Virus record (IMG/VR): IMGVR_UViG_3300042673_000631
Location: 1-52,123 of that record
Length of the DNA stretch: 52,123 nucleotides
Strand: one strand, 5' to 3'
From: a virus
Both the position numbers and the translations under genes were made by a program. The notes under the pieces were generated by a model. That model worked only from the letters and a program-made list of their open reading frames with translations. It did no database searches and had not been told where the DNA came from. Shown here in pieces: positions 24,301-32,850 of the stretch (position 1 is its first letter; each line of letters opens with the position of its first letter).

Positions 24301-25729
24301 TGATGCTATGCGTGAGGCTCAAATCGCTGTTGACAGTTTTAATACTAAAAAGGCTGGCAAGAGTGGTGGCGGCGGTGGTGGTGGTTCTAAGCCTAAGCAA
24401 GAGGATCCGTTCGCTTGGGTTAAGGGTTGGGTTGACGATCTTGTGTCGTATGCGAACGATCAGATTTCTAGTTCTACGCTCGGTGATCTTCTCGGTTTGA
24501 CGGGTGAAGAGACTACGGGTGACAAGGTTCGTGGTGTGTTTAAGGATTTGAATGCTCAGGCTGAGAAGTTGGGTTTGAAGAACATTCCTGCTGTTGCTTC
24601 TGCTTTGAACAGTTTGAAAACAAAGTATGAGCAGTTGGCGAAGATGGCTGAGTCTCGTGATCTTTTGGGTGGTCGCATTGAAGATGCAAAGATCAAGATC
24701 GGCGAGTTGGAGTCGTTGATTTCTGGTTTGGCTGAAACTTTGAAGAATCTTCAGGAAGAGGCTGGTGGTATCGCTCAGGGTTACGGTCTGAATATTGTTG
24801 GTGCTATTTTGCCGACTGATTCGGCGTTGGATAAGGCTCGTGCGGCGTTAACTGAGTATCAGCGGTTGGTTGACGAGCGTAATGCGATCATCCAGAACGC
24901 TCAGGCGTATGCCGTACAGGTAGCGACAAGCATGATGCCTCCGTTAAGTGAGTCAAATACGGTTGCTCGTGCTTCACGGGTTCTTCGTTTGGCTCAGGAG
25001 TTCCGTGACGGTATTTCGGAGATGCGAGATCGTGGTTTCCCGAAGGACATGATCGCTGAGGTTATTGGTGCGGGTGTGGTTTCGGGTGGCAAGTTGGCTC
25101 GTGGTTTGTTGGCGATGTCCGCTGGTGATCTGTCTGATTTGGTAGATATTCGTTCGCAGATTGCCAGTGTCGCTAATGAAACAGCAATTAGTGCTACGAC
25201 AATCATGTTTGATCCTTCTCAGGTCAGGGATTTGAATGACCAGATTGCGGCTCAAGGCAGGATTGTTGAGGATCTTTGGGGTGGGGTTATTGCTGGGGCA
25301 CAGGCGGCGTTAACGACCGCTCAAACTGAGTTGGCTAATCAAAACATTTTGTTGGCTGATTTGAATACGCAGTTGGCGGATGCGAACACTGCTATCGCCC
25401 AGTTGGTGAGTGCTATTCAGGTTGAGTTCCATGATGCCATGTTTGAATTTTTGGCTGGGTTTAACGGTGCGATTGATCGTTTGGTGACTCCGACCACGGC
25501 TGGCGTAACCCCGTTCGCTAATGGCGGCATCGTGACTATGCCAACAATTGGTCTGGTGGGCGAGGCTGGCGCAGAAGCAATCATTCCTTTGTCCCAGATG
25601 GGTTCTTTGGGGACTACGAATGTGTATGTGACGGTTCAGGGTACGGTTTCTTCGGAGCGGGATCTTGTTGAGGCTGTTCGTGTTGGTTTGGTGAAGGCTC
25701 AGAAATCTGGGCGGGGTCTGTTGATATGA
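21326..25729 (+). CDS. tape-measure protein
   Basis: A 1467-residue protein that sets tail length and is ejected ahead of DNA. It is Ala-rich and largely helical, with hydrophobic stretches around residues 60-80, 370-400, 470-495 and 560-590 that suit membrane passage. Around residues 1010-1030 a SGGGGGGGSK linker separates it from a second helical region. The C-terminus has the common FANGGIVTMPTIGLVGEAG and EAIIPLSQMG motifs. ATGA overlap with the next gene. No peptidase domain was recognised. Confidence 0.9.
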   Translation: MAITVDAVLGADVSGFVSGMGQAQQAFSNTAKTITGGTNAMGSSLQSTTNASNAFHDAAVKMGVAVGVAGLALVKFSHSAFGVAADVAEMNVAMEAVGKSSGVGGKALTDAAVAVRKQGIEMKASQEIALLFVKSNLDLADASKLARVAQDFAVLSQRNSTDVAKTLAYAIQTGNSMLLKGVGITKYAGEAYAEYATKLGKSSNNLTNSERQQAILNMVMDEGAKVAGTYEAAMTESGKVLRSFPRIINDIKLEFGTLFLDGFGPVILAAYSTFKQFSLMIREGGALHPIITALTQSFTTLISPLQGVFKNMKHAMEMFQLGSFDIDAVSARITELLPLITALSVGLAAFAGKDIVGQIPVLGQWLQKLTAGISPLGLGIATLILMSPELRAVFMDLVKSLEPLLPVVMDLGETIMDSMNQVLKAVANVAQGMQGSIVSILTGMVNAISAISVVVLPVINGLASLLTVLTANKAVMAALLPIIMAFVVQKKLMGLNADGSAKALTKLVTGFKTFGASMRDTITYQKTLAANNFNFISSFGALRAAGVASFKSIAVAAKGLMASLGPMILAMVAIQLVVAAIGAFGAKQKENAARTKEMSEALRDNTKALLENKEALLEGADGSDLLSDAIFKTGEDSAKLVAAFGKLNQVASLESFASAHDNFRQFAEEILVAEGATRSAAKSMAKLIDDTDGNDFDAYDGDAFQPMLMALEEIQDQIEKTDFSKIIQDQVDMLMGSGQLTTGIIAEAQALANADAAKFGYGEAATDAAFANYLMAGATDYARRMLEGENEAVAVGIMLHGDLMMNKRELNKMNQVEHVAVKSLTETYLELQIANGGNAVALDDYAKSVQGAYRDTISLFRANRTLSATLKTAAQDIIYGEQTFDDFKNTAYDIGDAILTFNKNLIDQKLPLEEVESKTAAYVQQLIGAGIQAGYSKEAIKEVVDAMNLVNGTTATLYFDLSSAQAALDAIAAVYKAVYLISNDTAGLKKMTDAMREAQIAVDSFNTKKAGKSGGGGGGGSKPKQEDPFAWVKGWVDDLVSYANDQISSSTLGDLLGLTGEETTGDKVRGVFKDLNAQAEKLGLKNIPAVASALNSLKTKYEQLAKMAESRDLLGGRIEDAKIKIGELESLISGLAETLKNLQEEAGGIAQGYGLNIVGAILPTDSALDKARAALTEYQRLVDERNAIIQNAQAYAVQVATSMMPPLSESNTVARASRVLRLAQEFRDGISEMRDRGFPKDMIAEVIGAGVVSGGKLARGLLAMSAGDLSDLVDIRSQIASVANETAISATTIMFDPSQVRDLNDQIAAQGRIVEDLWGGVIAGAQAALTTAQTELANQNILLADLNTQLADANTAIAQLVSAIQVEFHDAMFEFLAGFNGAIDRLVTPTTAGVTPFANGGIVTMPTIGLVGEAGAEAIIPLSQMGSLGTTNVYVTVQGTVSSERDLVEAVRVGLVKAQKSGRGLLI

Positions 25730-26973
25730 GTTTGCCGAATATTCGTGTGTACATTAAGCCTGACGCGGCGTTTAAGGCTTCGGGTAACGGTATTTTGGGT
25801 ACGAGTTTGTTGGGTGCGGGTTTTCTTTTGGGTCCGCCGTCTGCGGCGTTTGTTGAGTTGACACCGATTACTGCGGTGAGTATTCGTCGTGGTCGGACGC
25901 GTGCGACTGACAGTTTTGATGCTGGTGCGGCGACAGCAACTTTTGTGGACACTACAGGTACTTTTAATCCTGATAACACGAGTTCTATTTTGTATGTTGG
26001 TGGGGTTTCGTATATCAAGCCGTTACGCCAGTTCAAAATTACGACTGTTATTGGTGGTGCAGAGTATTCGCTTTTTAACGGGTATGTGAACGATTACAAG
26101 TACGAATATTCGCAGGGTGTTAACGCTGTTCAGGTCACAATTTCTGCTGTTGACCCGTTTCGTGTGTTGAGTTTAGGAAATGTGGAAACTATTGCTGGTG
26201 CTACATATAACGAGTTGAGTTCTGCTCGGATATCAAAAATTCTTAACCAAGCATCTATCCCTACTGGTGTTCAAAACATTTTGACTGGTGACAGTTATGT
26301 GACAGACGATCCTGCCAATCTTCGGTCAGGTTTAGAAGCGGTTCAGCAGGTTGAACATACGGAGATGGGTGCTTTTTTTGTTGATCGTAACGGAAAATTT
26401 ACTTTTTATGGTCGTAAATATTTGCAACAGTTAGCGGCAGGGTATGCGAAGACTCCGCTTGTTTTTAATGAGACTTCAGGTTTGGCGTTTGAGGCTATAA
26501 CACAAACTTTTGATGACGAAAACATTACGAATGACATAACGATTAACGGTCCTGACATTTTGGAAGTGCAGAAGACTGATGCAACCAGTATTTTGGATTA
26601 TTCGTCTAGGAGTACGGTGCTTTCAGGTTTGTTGTTGGTGACTGATGCTGAGGCAGAAAATTTGGCTAACTATTTGTTGAGTTCTCGTAAGGATCCTCAG
26701 TTGGTTATTAGTGGTATTGAGGTGTCGCCGATGTCTTTGTCGGATGCGAACTTGTTGTCGGTTGTTGTTTGTGATTTGTTGGATCCGATTACTTTGACGA
26801 AAAAGTATTCGGGTTCCGCTATTGATTTGACTCGTACTTTGACGATTCAAGGTATTGACCATGATATTCGTCCGGGTTCGTGGAGTTTGAAGTTTGGTTT
26901 GGCTGAACCTGTTGGTGGGGATGCTCTTGTTTTGGATTATGGCAAACTTGATGTGAATACTTTGGGTTACTGA
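25726..26973 (+). CDS. distal tail/baseplate hub-like protein
   Basis: A 415-residue beta-rich protein directly after the tape measure. Its middle (VQVTISAVDPFRVLSLGN, RSGLEAVQQVEHTEMGAFFVDRNGKFTFYGR) resembles the tail-hub proteins of siphophages of Gram-positive hosts, which form the ring between tube and fibres. The C-terminus GSWSLKFGLAEPVGG is also typical. Assignment is by pattern and position. Confidence 0.7.
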   Translation: MSLPNIRVYIKPDAAFKASGNGILGTSLLGAGFLLGPPSAAFVELTPITAVSIRRGRTRATDSFDAGAATATFVDTTGTFNPDNTSSILYVGGVSYIKPLRQFKITTVIGGAEYSLFNGYVNDYKYEYSQGVNAVQVTISAVDPFRVLSLGNVETIAGATYNELSSARISKILNQASIPTGVQNILTGDSYVTDDPANLRSGLEAVQQVEHTEMGAFFVDRNGKFTFYGRKYLQQLAAGYAKTPLVFNETSGLAFEAITQTFDDENITNDITINGPDILEVQKTDATSILDYSSRSTVLSGLLLVTDAEAENLANYLLSSRKDPQLVISGIEVSPMSLSDANLLSVVVCDLLDPITLTKKYSGSAIDLTRTLTIQGIDHDIRPGSWSLKFGLAEPVGGDALVLDYGKLDVNTLGY

Positions 26974-26983
26974 AAGGTTAGAT

Positions 26984-27469
26984 ATGACTATTACTCCGCT
27001 TTCTACTTCTTATTTGGACGGGTCTGTTTTTTCGGCTTCTGACATTAATGCTACGAACACGGCGGTGAATGCGAACACTGCTATTCGTTCGTTGATTGCC
27101 GCTAAGGGTGACCTTTTGTCGGGTAGTGCTGATGACACGCTTGTTAAAACGACTGTTGGTGCTAATAACACGGTGCTTTATGCTGATAGTGGTCAGTCTG
27201 GTGGTGTTTTTTGGGGGACTATTACTTCGGCGATGATTACGGATGGCACGATTACTGGTACAGACATTGCTTCTGGGACAATAACTTCAGCGAACATTGT
27301 TGACGGCACAATTACAACCACTGACATCAGTGCTTCGGCGGCTATTTCGTACACAAAATTGGCTGGTGTTTACAATAACGCTGGTTCAACAAACCCTAAA
27401 ATAACTATTTCAACTTCTAGTGGTTCTGGTCAGGCTGGAGCATTAGGTGATGTTTGGTTCCAATACTGA
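26984..27469 (+). CDS. minor tail/fibre protein with DGTIT repeats
   Basis: A 161-residue protein. Between residues ~82 and 120 it carries repeats of the form DGTITGTDI, SGTITSANI, DGTITTTDI, as found in fibre shafts. The N-terminal part (TALSTSYLDGSVFSASD-like) probably attaches to the tail. It has a TGATG junction with the next gene. Confidence 0.65.
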   Translation: MTITPLSTSYLDGSVFSASDINATNTAVNANTAIRSLIAAKGDLLSGSADDTLVKTTVGANNTVLYADSGQSGGVFWGTITSAMITDGTITGTDIASGTITSANIVDGTITTTDISASAAISYTKLAGVYNNAGSTNPKITISTSSGSGQAGALGDVWFQY

Positions 27470-28527
27470 TGGCTGGAATATGGGTTCATAACGGTTCTGG
27501 TTTTCAGCCGGTTTCTTCGGCTCAAGCACCGTATGTTCATAATGGCACTGAAATGAAACGCACTAAAACTGTTTGGGTTCATAACGGTACGCAGTTCGTT
27601 CAGGCGTATCAGTACGACACTACTAATCCTGTTATTAACGCCAATAGAACTACGACAGGTTTGTCTAATGCGAACATGAGGTTTGCTTGGTCGGGTGGGG
27701 CGTTAGTTACTGATGCTGATTCTGGTGTTGCTTCAGTAAAGATTCAGGTTCAGTACACTCCGTATGGAGGTTCGGGTGAGGGTTGGTCTGACTTCCAGAC
27801 TTTGACTCAGGCACAGTGGGAGGCGACTTCGGGTTCGTTTGATTTTACTCCTTCAACTGCCAAGCGTCGCCAATGGGTTTTCTTTACGGAAACGGTTAGT
27901 CGTTATTATGTCGGGTTCCGTGTTGTTGCTACCGACAATGTGGGGTTGGTTACAAACTCTAGTGAGGTAGCGGCATTTACTAAGCCTTATGGTGGATTGT
28001 TAATTGCTCCAGCCTCTGGTTCTACTGGTTCGGACTCGTATGGTGTTAGCCCTGCCCAATGGTTTGGTTTGACTCAAGGTGGCGTTCGTTTTGGTAACGG
28101 TACAAGTGCTGGTTTAGGTAACTGGACGAACGGTGCGTACTTCTATGGCACAGAACTTGCAGATGCCTGTCTCGGTTATGCACCTGACTCTGGCTCATTC
28201 ATAGTTCAACGCAAATCGTCACAAGGTACTTCAGGCACTGCGTACTTCAAGTACCACGGCAACACATTTTCCACAGGAGCAACTAACGCAACTTTTGGTG
28301 GCGACTTTGTTTCATTTAACCTCACAGGAACTGATGTTTCGGGAACTCTTTCTATGCCTGCTAACTGGCTGTCTGATATTCCGTCTGGAACGGCTAGAGG
28401 TTTTGGTATGTTAAACGGTGGAAGCAGTACGGTTATCAAAGTTCTTTATACTTGGAATGAACAAATTGTCGGCAGTTCACCTCCCACATATTCAAGTTCT
28501 GGCGTAATTTCACTCAATTTTAGTTAG
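27469..28527 (+). CDS. minor tail protein with three VHNG repeats
   Basis: A 352-residue protein from ATG 27469. The N-terminus has three short repeats: GIWVHNGSGF, APYVHNGTEM and TVWVHNGTQF, at ~20-residue spacing. A fibronectin-like segment follows (ADSGVASVKIQVQYTPYGGSGEGW). The C-terminal ~170 residues form a jelly-roll-like beta region rich in Gly/Ser/Thr. It is probably a surface-exposed receptor or glycan-binding tail protein. Confidence 0.65.
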   Translation: MAGIWVHNGSGFQPVSSAQAPYVHNGTEMKRTKTVWVHNGTQFVQAYQYDTTNPVINANRTTTGLSNANMRFAWSGGALVTDADSGVASVKIQVQYTPYGGSGEGWSDFQTLTQAQWEATSGSFDFTPSTAKRRQWVFFTETVSRYYVGFRVVATDNVGLVTNSSEVAAFTKPYGGLLIAPASGSTGSDSYGVSPAQWFGLTQGGVRFGNGTSAGLGNWTNGAYFYGTELADACLGYAPDSGSFIVQRKSSQGTSGTAYFKYHGNTFSTGATNATFGGDFVSFNLTGTDVSGTLSMPANWLSDIPSGTARGFGMLNGGSSTVIKVLYTWNEQIVGSSPPTYSSSGVISLNFS

Positions 28528-28572
28528 GTCTTGTAATAGAAAACACAATCAACATTCAACAAAGGACTTATT

Positions 28573-29028
28573 ATGGCGATTTCACCTAACACAACATTCG
28601 GTACCGGGGCTGTTCTTACTTCGGATCAGGCAAATCGTTTCCCTCGTGGAGTGATGGCTTTTACTACTGCAACTGCTTCAGACACAACAATTACAAGCGA
28701 AGAAGTACAGTTGGGATTATCGTTTACTGCTGTCGCTAATCGTTACTACAAGATCACCTACTTTGAGCCTGCTCTTTTCCATAGTTCTCAGGCTACTGCT
28801 ACTGCTCGTATCAGATTAGGCACAACTATTGCTGGTACATTGCAACAATCATCTTTGTCTTTTGCCTATTCCACTTCTGAAGAAACAACTTGCGTTGCGA
28901 TAACAACTCTTACTGCTGGTGCAACAAACTTTGTTGCAACATTGCAAAGCAGTTCTGGCACTATCCAAGCGACTCGTAGTGCCACGCTGTATGCGTTTCT
29001 TTTAGTTGAGGATATCGGTCCTGCCTGA
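28573..29028 (+). CDS. minor tail protein
   Basis: A 151-residue beta-rich protein starting ISPNTTFGTGAVLTSDQAN and ending ATLYAFLLVEDIG. This layout (a short tail-binding start followed by a small beta-sandwich) is common among actinophage fibre-adjacent proteins. CAAAGGA precedes the ATG. Its start (TTFGTG) is shared with the next protein (TTFGTGTAIT), suggesting a common attachment segment. Confidence 0.65.
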   Translation: MAISPNTTFGTGAVLTSDQANRFPRGVMAFTTATASDTTITSEEVQLGLSFTAVANRYYKITYFEPALFHSSQATATARIRLGTTIAGTLQQSSLSFAYSTSEETTCVAITTLTAGATNFVATLQSSSGTIQATRSATLYAFLLVEDIGPA

Positions 29029-30323
29029 TGACAACTTTTGGTACGGGTACTGCGATTACTGCTCAGTCGTTAAACACGGCTTTCGCTAATCTTGAAGCAC
29101 AAATAGTTAGTGGTGCGGCGGCGGCTGGTTCTTTAACTGGCACTACTCTTGCTTCTAATGTGGTGAACTCGTCACTCACCTCGGTTGGCACTCTTGCATC
29201 GGGGTCTATACCAACAACCTTGTTGACAGGAATTGTGCCGACTGCACGCGTCAGCGGAAGTTATACAGGCATCACAGGTGTTGGCACTTTGACTGTTGGT
29301 GCTATTCCAGCATCGTTGCTCACTGGCACAACTTTGCCAGCAACGATTGTTGCTTCATCTCTTACTAGCGTTGGCACTTTGAGTGGTCTTACTTCTTCTT
29401 CACGCATTTGGGCGCAAACAGACCTCAGAGTAGGGAACGCTAACTCAGCAGTTTTATCATCAGACCCATATGCATTGATTGTGACACCACAGGGTTATAC
29501 AGGATTACCTGTTCGTATTGGTGAACATTACAATCTCGCTAGTGTTGGAACGCAAAATAGTCAGTTTACTGTTTGGGCTGGTCCTGCTAGTGGTGGTGAG
29601 GTAATCTTCAAACGAGCCGCAAACATAACAATAGCATCGCTCCAAGAAAACGGTCTATATCTATCCGAAGGCTGGTTAAGAACATACGGTCAGCGCGGTT
29701 GGTATAGCGAAACTTATGCTGGCGGAATCTACATGACTGATACCACTTGGGTTAGGACTTACAATGGTAAAAGGTTTTATTCAGACGGTGGGTATTCGGG
29801 GAATGTTAACTACGGTAATTATGGCTCAATGTCTGTGTACGGAGCATCAGGTGCTTGGGAAGGTATTACATTTCCCGATGTGGCGACAACATGGATGTCT
29901 ACTGCTAACGGGCAATACTTTGGGGTATATCGTAACAACACCACATGGAACTTCTATGTTGTTAACGGAACATTTACTCCATCTGACGAAAGATATAAAC
30001 GAGACATTGAACCCTTGCAATACGGTATGAACTTGATACGGGGAATTGTTCCTATCACCTTTGACCCGTTAACAGAAGATCCTGCCGATGATCCTGAACA
30101 GACAGTTGGCAGAACCCATTATGGGTTTACTACACAAAACATTTTGCAAGCACTCGCTAATGTTGGCGAGACAAGAGATGTTGCCATAGTGGATATTGGT
30201 GGACCAGCGAACGAGTCAAATGAGAGTGACCGCCAATACTTGAACCATTCGGGGCTTATCGCCCCTATGGTTAAGGCAATACAAGAGTTAGATTTACGAC
30301 TACAACAATTGGAGACAGTATGA
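29028..30323 (+). CDS. tail fibre/spike with S74 auto-processing chaperone
   Basis: A 431-residue protein. It starts TTFGTGTAITAQSLN, followed by a shaft of SLTSVGTLASG-type repeats up to about residue 125, then a receptor-type region. Residues 319-431 are an intramolecular chaperone of the peptidase S74 type: SDERYKRDIEPL at 319-330 holds the self-cleavage serine, and the end forms a coiled coil (IQELDLRLQQLE). The chaperone directs trimer folding and then cuts itself off. Confidence 0.85.
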   Translation: MTTFGTGTAITAQSLNTAFANLEAQIVSGAAAAGSLTGTTLASNVVNSSLTSVGTLASGSIPTTLLTGIVPTARVSGSYTGITGVGTLTVGAIPASLLTGTTLPATIVASSLTSVGTLSGLTSSSRIWAQTDLRVGNANSAVLSSDPYALIVTPQGYTGLPVRIGEHYNLASVGTQNSQFTVWAGPASGGEVIFKRAANITIASLQENGLYLSEGWLRTYGQRGWYSETYAGGIYMTDTTWVRTYNGKRFYSDGGYSGNVNYGNYGSMSVYGASGAWEGITFPDVATTWMSTANGQYFGVYRNNTTWNFYVVNGTFTPSDERYKRDIEPLQYGMNLIRGIVPITFDPLTEDPADDPEQTVGRTHYGFTTQNILQALANVGETRDVAIVDIGGPANESNESDRQYLNHSGLIAPMVKAIQELDLRLQQLETV

Positions 30324-30460
30324 ACGAAACGCGGGTAGATGCAAACGAAGTTATTGAAGAGTTGCTTGAGCAATTAAAACAAGCGAACCTACAGATGGCT
30401 ATTTTGCGTGTGATGCTAAAAAAAGCAAACTCAACCCCCGTGGAAGAACCACAAATTTAG
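30320..30460 (+). CDS. small coiled-coil protein
   Basis: A 46-residue protein starting in an ATGA overlap with the fibre gene. The sequence DANEVIEELLEQLKQANLQM is a heptad-type helix. It may support or chaperone the fibre, but it is too short for a firm role. Confidence 0.6.
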   Translation: MNETRVDANEVIEELLEQLKQANLQMAILRVMLKKANSTPVEEPQI

Positions 30461-30466
30461 GGTTGA

Positions 30467-30479
30467 TATAGTTGGGTCG
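30467..30479 (+). promoter_or_regulatory. -10 element of a probably leaderless start
   Basis: TATAGT (30467-30472), six bases (TGGGTC) and then GTG 30479, without a ribosome site. This is the best match to a -10 consensus among the four sites of this layout. It would start the lysis-region transcript. Confidence 0.55.
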
Positions 30480-30664
30480 TGCGACGACCGTTCCAGATAG
30501 CCGATCAAATTGGTAAGGGTTTGGTGCTTGGTCTTGTCGCGTCTTGGCTGAGGGATTTTCCTGAGTTGATGATGTGTGTAGTTCCTCTTTTGGCGGGTCT
30601 ATTTGCGTGGTTGTCAACTCTTGTAGGGGATCGTTCCGTCGCTTCGTTTCTGTCTGACGACTGA
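30479..30664 (+). CDS. small membrane protein
   Basis: A 61-residue protein from GTG 30479, with a hydrophobic stretch LMMCVVPLLAGLFAWLSTLVG and an amphipathic helix before it (IGKGLVLGLVASWL). It could be a holin component given its place before the lysis genes. A TGATG junction leads to the secreted protein gene. Confidence 0.6.
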   Translation: MRRPFQIADQIGKGLVLGLVASWLRDFPELMMCVVPLLAGLFAWLSTLVGDRSVASFLSDD

Positions 30665-31860
30665 TGCGTAAGTTGGTTCGGTCTTTACGGCTGATTATTC
30701 CGATGTGTCCTTTGGTGGCAATGTTTTTTATGTCCCCTGTTCGTGCTGAGGGTCGGATTGTTGTTGACGAGCCAACGGATTTTTGGTTGGAGTTTGGTGA
30801 TGCGACACAGTTTCTGGCTGAGACTTTTCAGTCGGGTGATTTGCCTTCGGATCCGCAGTTGTGGCTCTATGACCAGAACGATGTGTTGATTGTTACTAAT
30901 GATGACTTTTTGGGGTTGCAGTCCAAGATTGATGTGGCGATCCCTGCTGGTTCGTATCGTTTGCGGGCAAGCACTTGTTGCCATGAGCCTGATGTCTGGC
31001 GGGACGGTGTTGTGTGGAACATCCGTTATGAGTTGTCATTCAATGGGTCACAAAGTAATCCCGTAACGACTACAGAGCCAGATGCGACGACTACCACGGA
31101 GGTCACCAATGAAACAACTACAACGGTTGAAGAAACCACTACTACTACTGACAGTCCTACCACTAGCAGTAGCACTAGCACTACCTCTTCTACTGTTCCT
31201 AGCAGTACAACATCCAGCAGTGTTGCCGTACCGACCACTGTTGAAGTAACGACTTCTACTTCTGAACCTGATGCGACTACTACTACGGAGCCTGAAACCA
31301 CTACATCTAGTGTTTTGGTGCCAATTACCGAGGTTGCTACCACTACATCTAGTACCAGTGTTGTCCCGATTGTCCAGACGACTACAACGGAGTTGATATC
31401 GGATTTGGTAACAACTACGGTTCAGCCAGATGCGACAGATGTGGACAACCCTGTGGACAGTTCGCCTCCTGATGAGGTCACGGAGCCTGATAGTCCGCTG
31501 ATTACCGACGATTTCACTGATGTTTCTGTTGAGGAGATCGTGGCTGAGTTGGCTGTGGATAAGTTGGAGGCTTTGACTGATGAAGAGGTCGTGGCGTTGA
31601 TTGACGGTATTGCCGAGGCTGACTTGACGGACGAGCAGGCGGATGCGATTGCTGTGGCGTTGTCGGATGCTCCTGATGATGTTAAGGAAGAGTTTGAGTC
31701 TCAGGTGGATGTGTTTTCAGGTCAGTTTGATTCGTATGTGGCTTTGGATTCTTTGATTTCTGTGGGGAAACGGCGTGTCGTGATTGCGGCGACTGCGACG
31801 GCGTTGGTTTTGCCTGCTTCTGCATCCAGCAGTGGCGGATCTAGGAAAGGAAAGAAATGA
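30664..31860 (+). CDS. secreted Thr/Ser-rich surface protein
   Basis: A 398-residue protein with a signal peptide (LVRSLRLIIPMCPLVAMFFM, cut near VRA). Residues ~33-125 look like a bacterial PPC-type beta domain (DPQLWLYDQNDVLIVTNDD, IPAGSYRLRAS). Residues ~130-260 are mucin-like Thr/Ser/Pro-rich sequence. A helical acidic region follows (EEIVAELAVDKLEALTDEE), then a C-terminal hydrophobic stretch and basic tail (GSRKGKK). This is a host-like cell-surface architecture inside the phage lysis region. It may be exported to the host surface. Role unknown. Confidence 0.65.
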   Translation: MRKLVRSLRLIIPMCPLVAMFFMSPVRAEGRIVVDEPTDFWLEFGDATQFLAETFQSGDLPSDPQLWLYDQNDVLIVTNDDFLGLQSKIDVAIPAGSYRLRASTCCHEPDVWRDGVVWNIRYELSFNGSQSNPVTTTEPDATTTTEVTNETTTTVEETTTTTDSPTTSSSTSTTSSTVPSSTTSSSVAVPTTVEVTTSTSEPDATTTTEPETTTSSVLVPITEVATTTSSTSVVPIVQTTTTELISDLVTTTVQPDATDVDNPVDSSPPDEVTEPDSPLITDDFTDVSVEEIVAELAVDKLEALTDEEVVALIDGIAEADLTDEQADAIAVALSDAPDDVKEEFESQVDVFSGQFDSYVALDSLISVGKRRVVIAATATALVLPASASSSGGSRKGKK

Positions 31861-32021
31861 AGCGATTTATGAAAGAGATTGTTGCTCTTGGTTGGAGTGT
31901 TGTCGGTGCTGGTTTTGTGTTGATGACGGTTTCTGGTCAGGTGTTTCGGACTGGCATGATCCTGACCTTTATCGGGGTTGGTGTGCAGTTGCTAGGGTTG
32001 TTGATGGAGTCTGACGAATGA
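31857..32021 (+). CDS. small two-helix membrane protein (holin candidate)
   Basis: A 54-residue protein in an ATGA overlap behind GGAAAG. It has two hydrophobic segments (VALGWSVVGAGFVLMTV and MILTFIGVGVQLLGLLM) separated by a short turn, a holin-like layout. It sits next to another holin-like gene and the endolysin. Confidence 0.6.
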   Translation: MKRFMKEIVALGWSVVGAGFVLMTVSGQVFRTGMILTFIGVGVQLLGLLMESDE

Positions 32022-32275
32022 ACAAATTTATTAGCATCGCAAACCGTATAGTTGCAACTTTTTTAACCTCGGCGTTAAGTATTGTCGGAGGTTCTTCAGT
32101 GTTGAACGCGTTCACTGAAAACGACATTTCTCTTATTCAGTCGGCTTGTTTGGCTGGTGTTGCGGCTTGTGCCCAAGTGATTGAGCGTTTGGCTAAAGCG
32201 TCTTTGGACGGCAACCTGACTTACACCGAAATTAACGAGGCTTTTTTGCCAACCAAAAAGGATGATGCGAAATGA
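32018..32275 (+). CDS. holin-like protein
   Basis: An 85-residue protein with two hydrophobic segments (IVATFLTSALSIVGGSSVL and LIQSACLAGVAACAQVI) and a charged C-terminus. The layout resembles r1t-type holins, which open the membrane to let the endolysin out. ATGA overlaps link it to the previous gene and to the endolysin. Confidence 0.65.
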   Translation: MNKFISIANRIVATFLTSALSIVGGSSVLNAFTENDISLIQSACLAGVAACAQVIERLAKASLDGNLTYTEINEAFLPTKKDDAK

Positions 32276-32847
32276 CCGTCTACACAGTTCTGCCAATAAT
32301 TATGCCTTCGGATCTTGCTGGTCAAAAGAACGGCGAACTTAATCCTGCGTTGCTTCGGGATATTAAGGCTCCTAACGGAAAGTTGCATCATCTTGCCGCT
32401 ACGGCTTGGAATTGCATGCAGTTGGCGGCGTATTTTGATGGGATTGAGTTGAAGCATGTTGGTGCTTACCGTCCGTTGGCGGAGCAAGTCAAATTGTTTA
32501 ATAGTCGTTATGAGTCGGCTCCGACTGGTCGTGTCCCTCAAGTGACCCGTACTTATCAGGGCAAGACTTGGTATTTGAAGAAGGGCGTTGCACCGGCTGG
32601 AAGCCCCTCCACCAGTAATCACGGGTGGGGACTCGCGATAGATGTTGCCTCAGCATCTGGTAAGCGTTTGGAGTGGTTGCTTGGAGATGGTTTTTCAACC
32701 AGTAACGCTTTAAAGTTCGGTTTCAGTTGGGAAGTTCGTGACGGAGCCAATGCAGAAGCGTGGCACATCCGCTATGTCTGCGGGGACAAACTGCCCCAAG
32801 CAGTGCTAGATGCATTGGTTGCATTCCCGAACCTGAATGCGAACTGA
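32272..32847 (+). CDS. endolysin, peptidase M15 (D-Ala-D-Ala carboxypeptidase type)
   Basis: A 191-residue enzyme with the M15/VanY layout: AYRPLAEQVKLF, then SNHGWGLAIDVA (H117, D124) and EAWHIRY (H165), the zinc ligands and catalytic region. It cleaves peptidoglycan cross-links or stem peptides at lysis. There is no signal peptide, so release depends on a holin. No separate wall-binding domain is visible. Confidence 0.85.
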   Translation: MTVYTVLPIIMPSDLAGQKNGELNPALLRDIKAPNGKLHHLAATAWNCMQLAAYFDGIELKHVGAYRPLAEQVKLFNSRYESAPTGRVPQVTRTYQGKTWYLKKGVAPAGSPSTSNHGWGLAIDVASASGKRLEWLLGDGFSTSNALKFGFSWEVRDGANAEAWHIRYVCGDKLPQAVLDALVAFPNLNAN

Positions 32848-32850
32848 GTT

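Noticed and set aside
31026-31343. Antisense Val/Ser-rich frame opposite the Thr-rich linker
   Set aside because: It is the complement of ACT/ACA repeats; composition is an artefact.
31554-31562. Third DnaA box (TGTGGATAA)
   Set aside because: Single copy inside the secreted-protein coding region, without repeats around it; likely chance.
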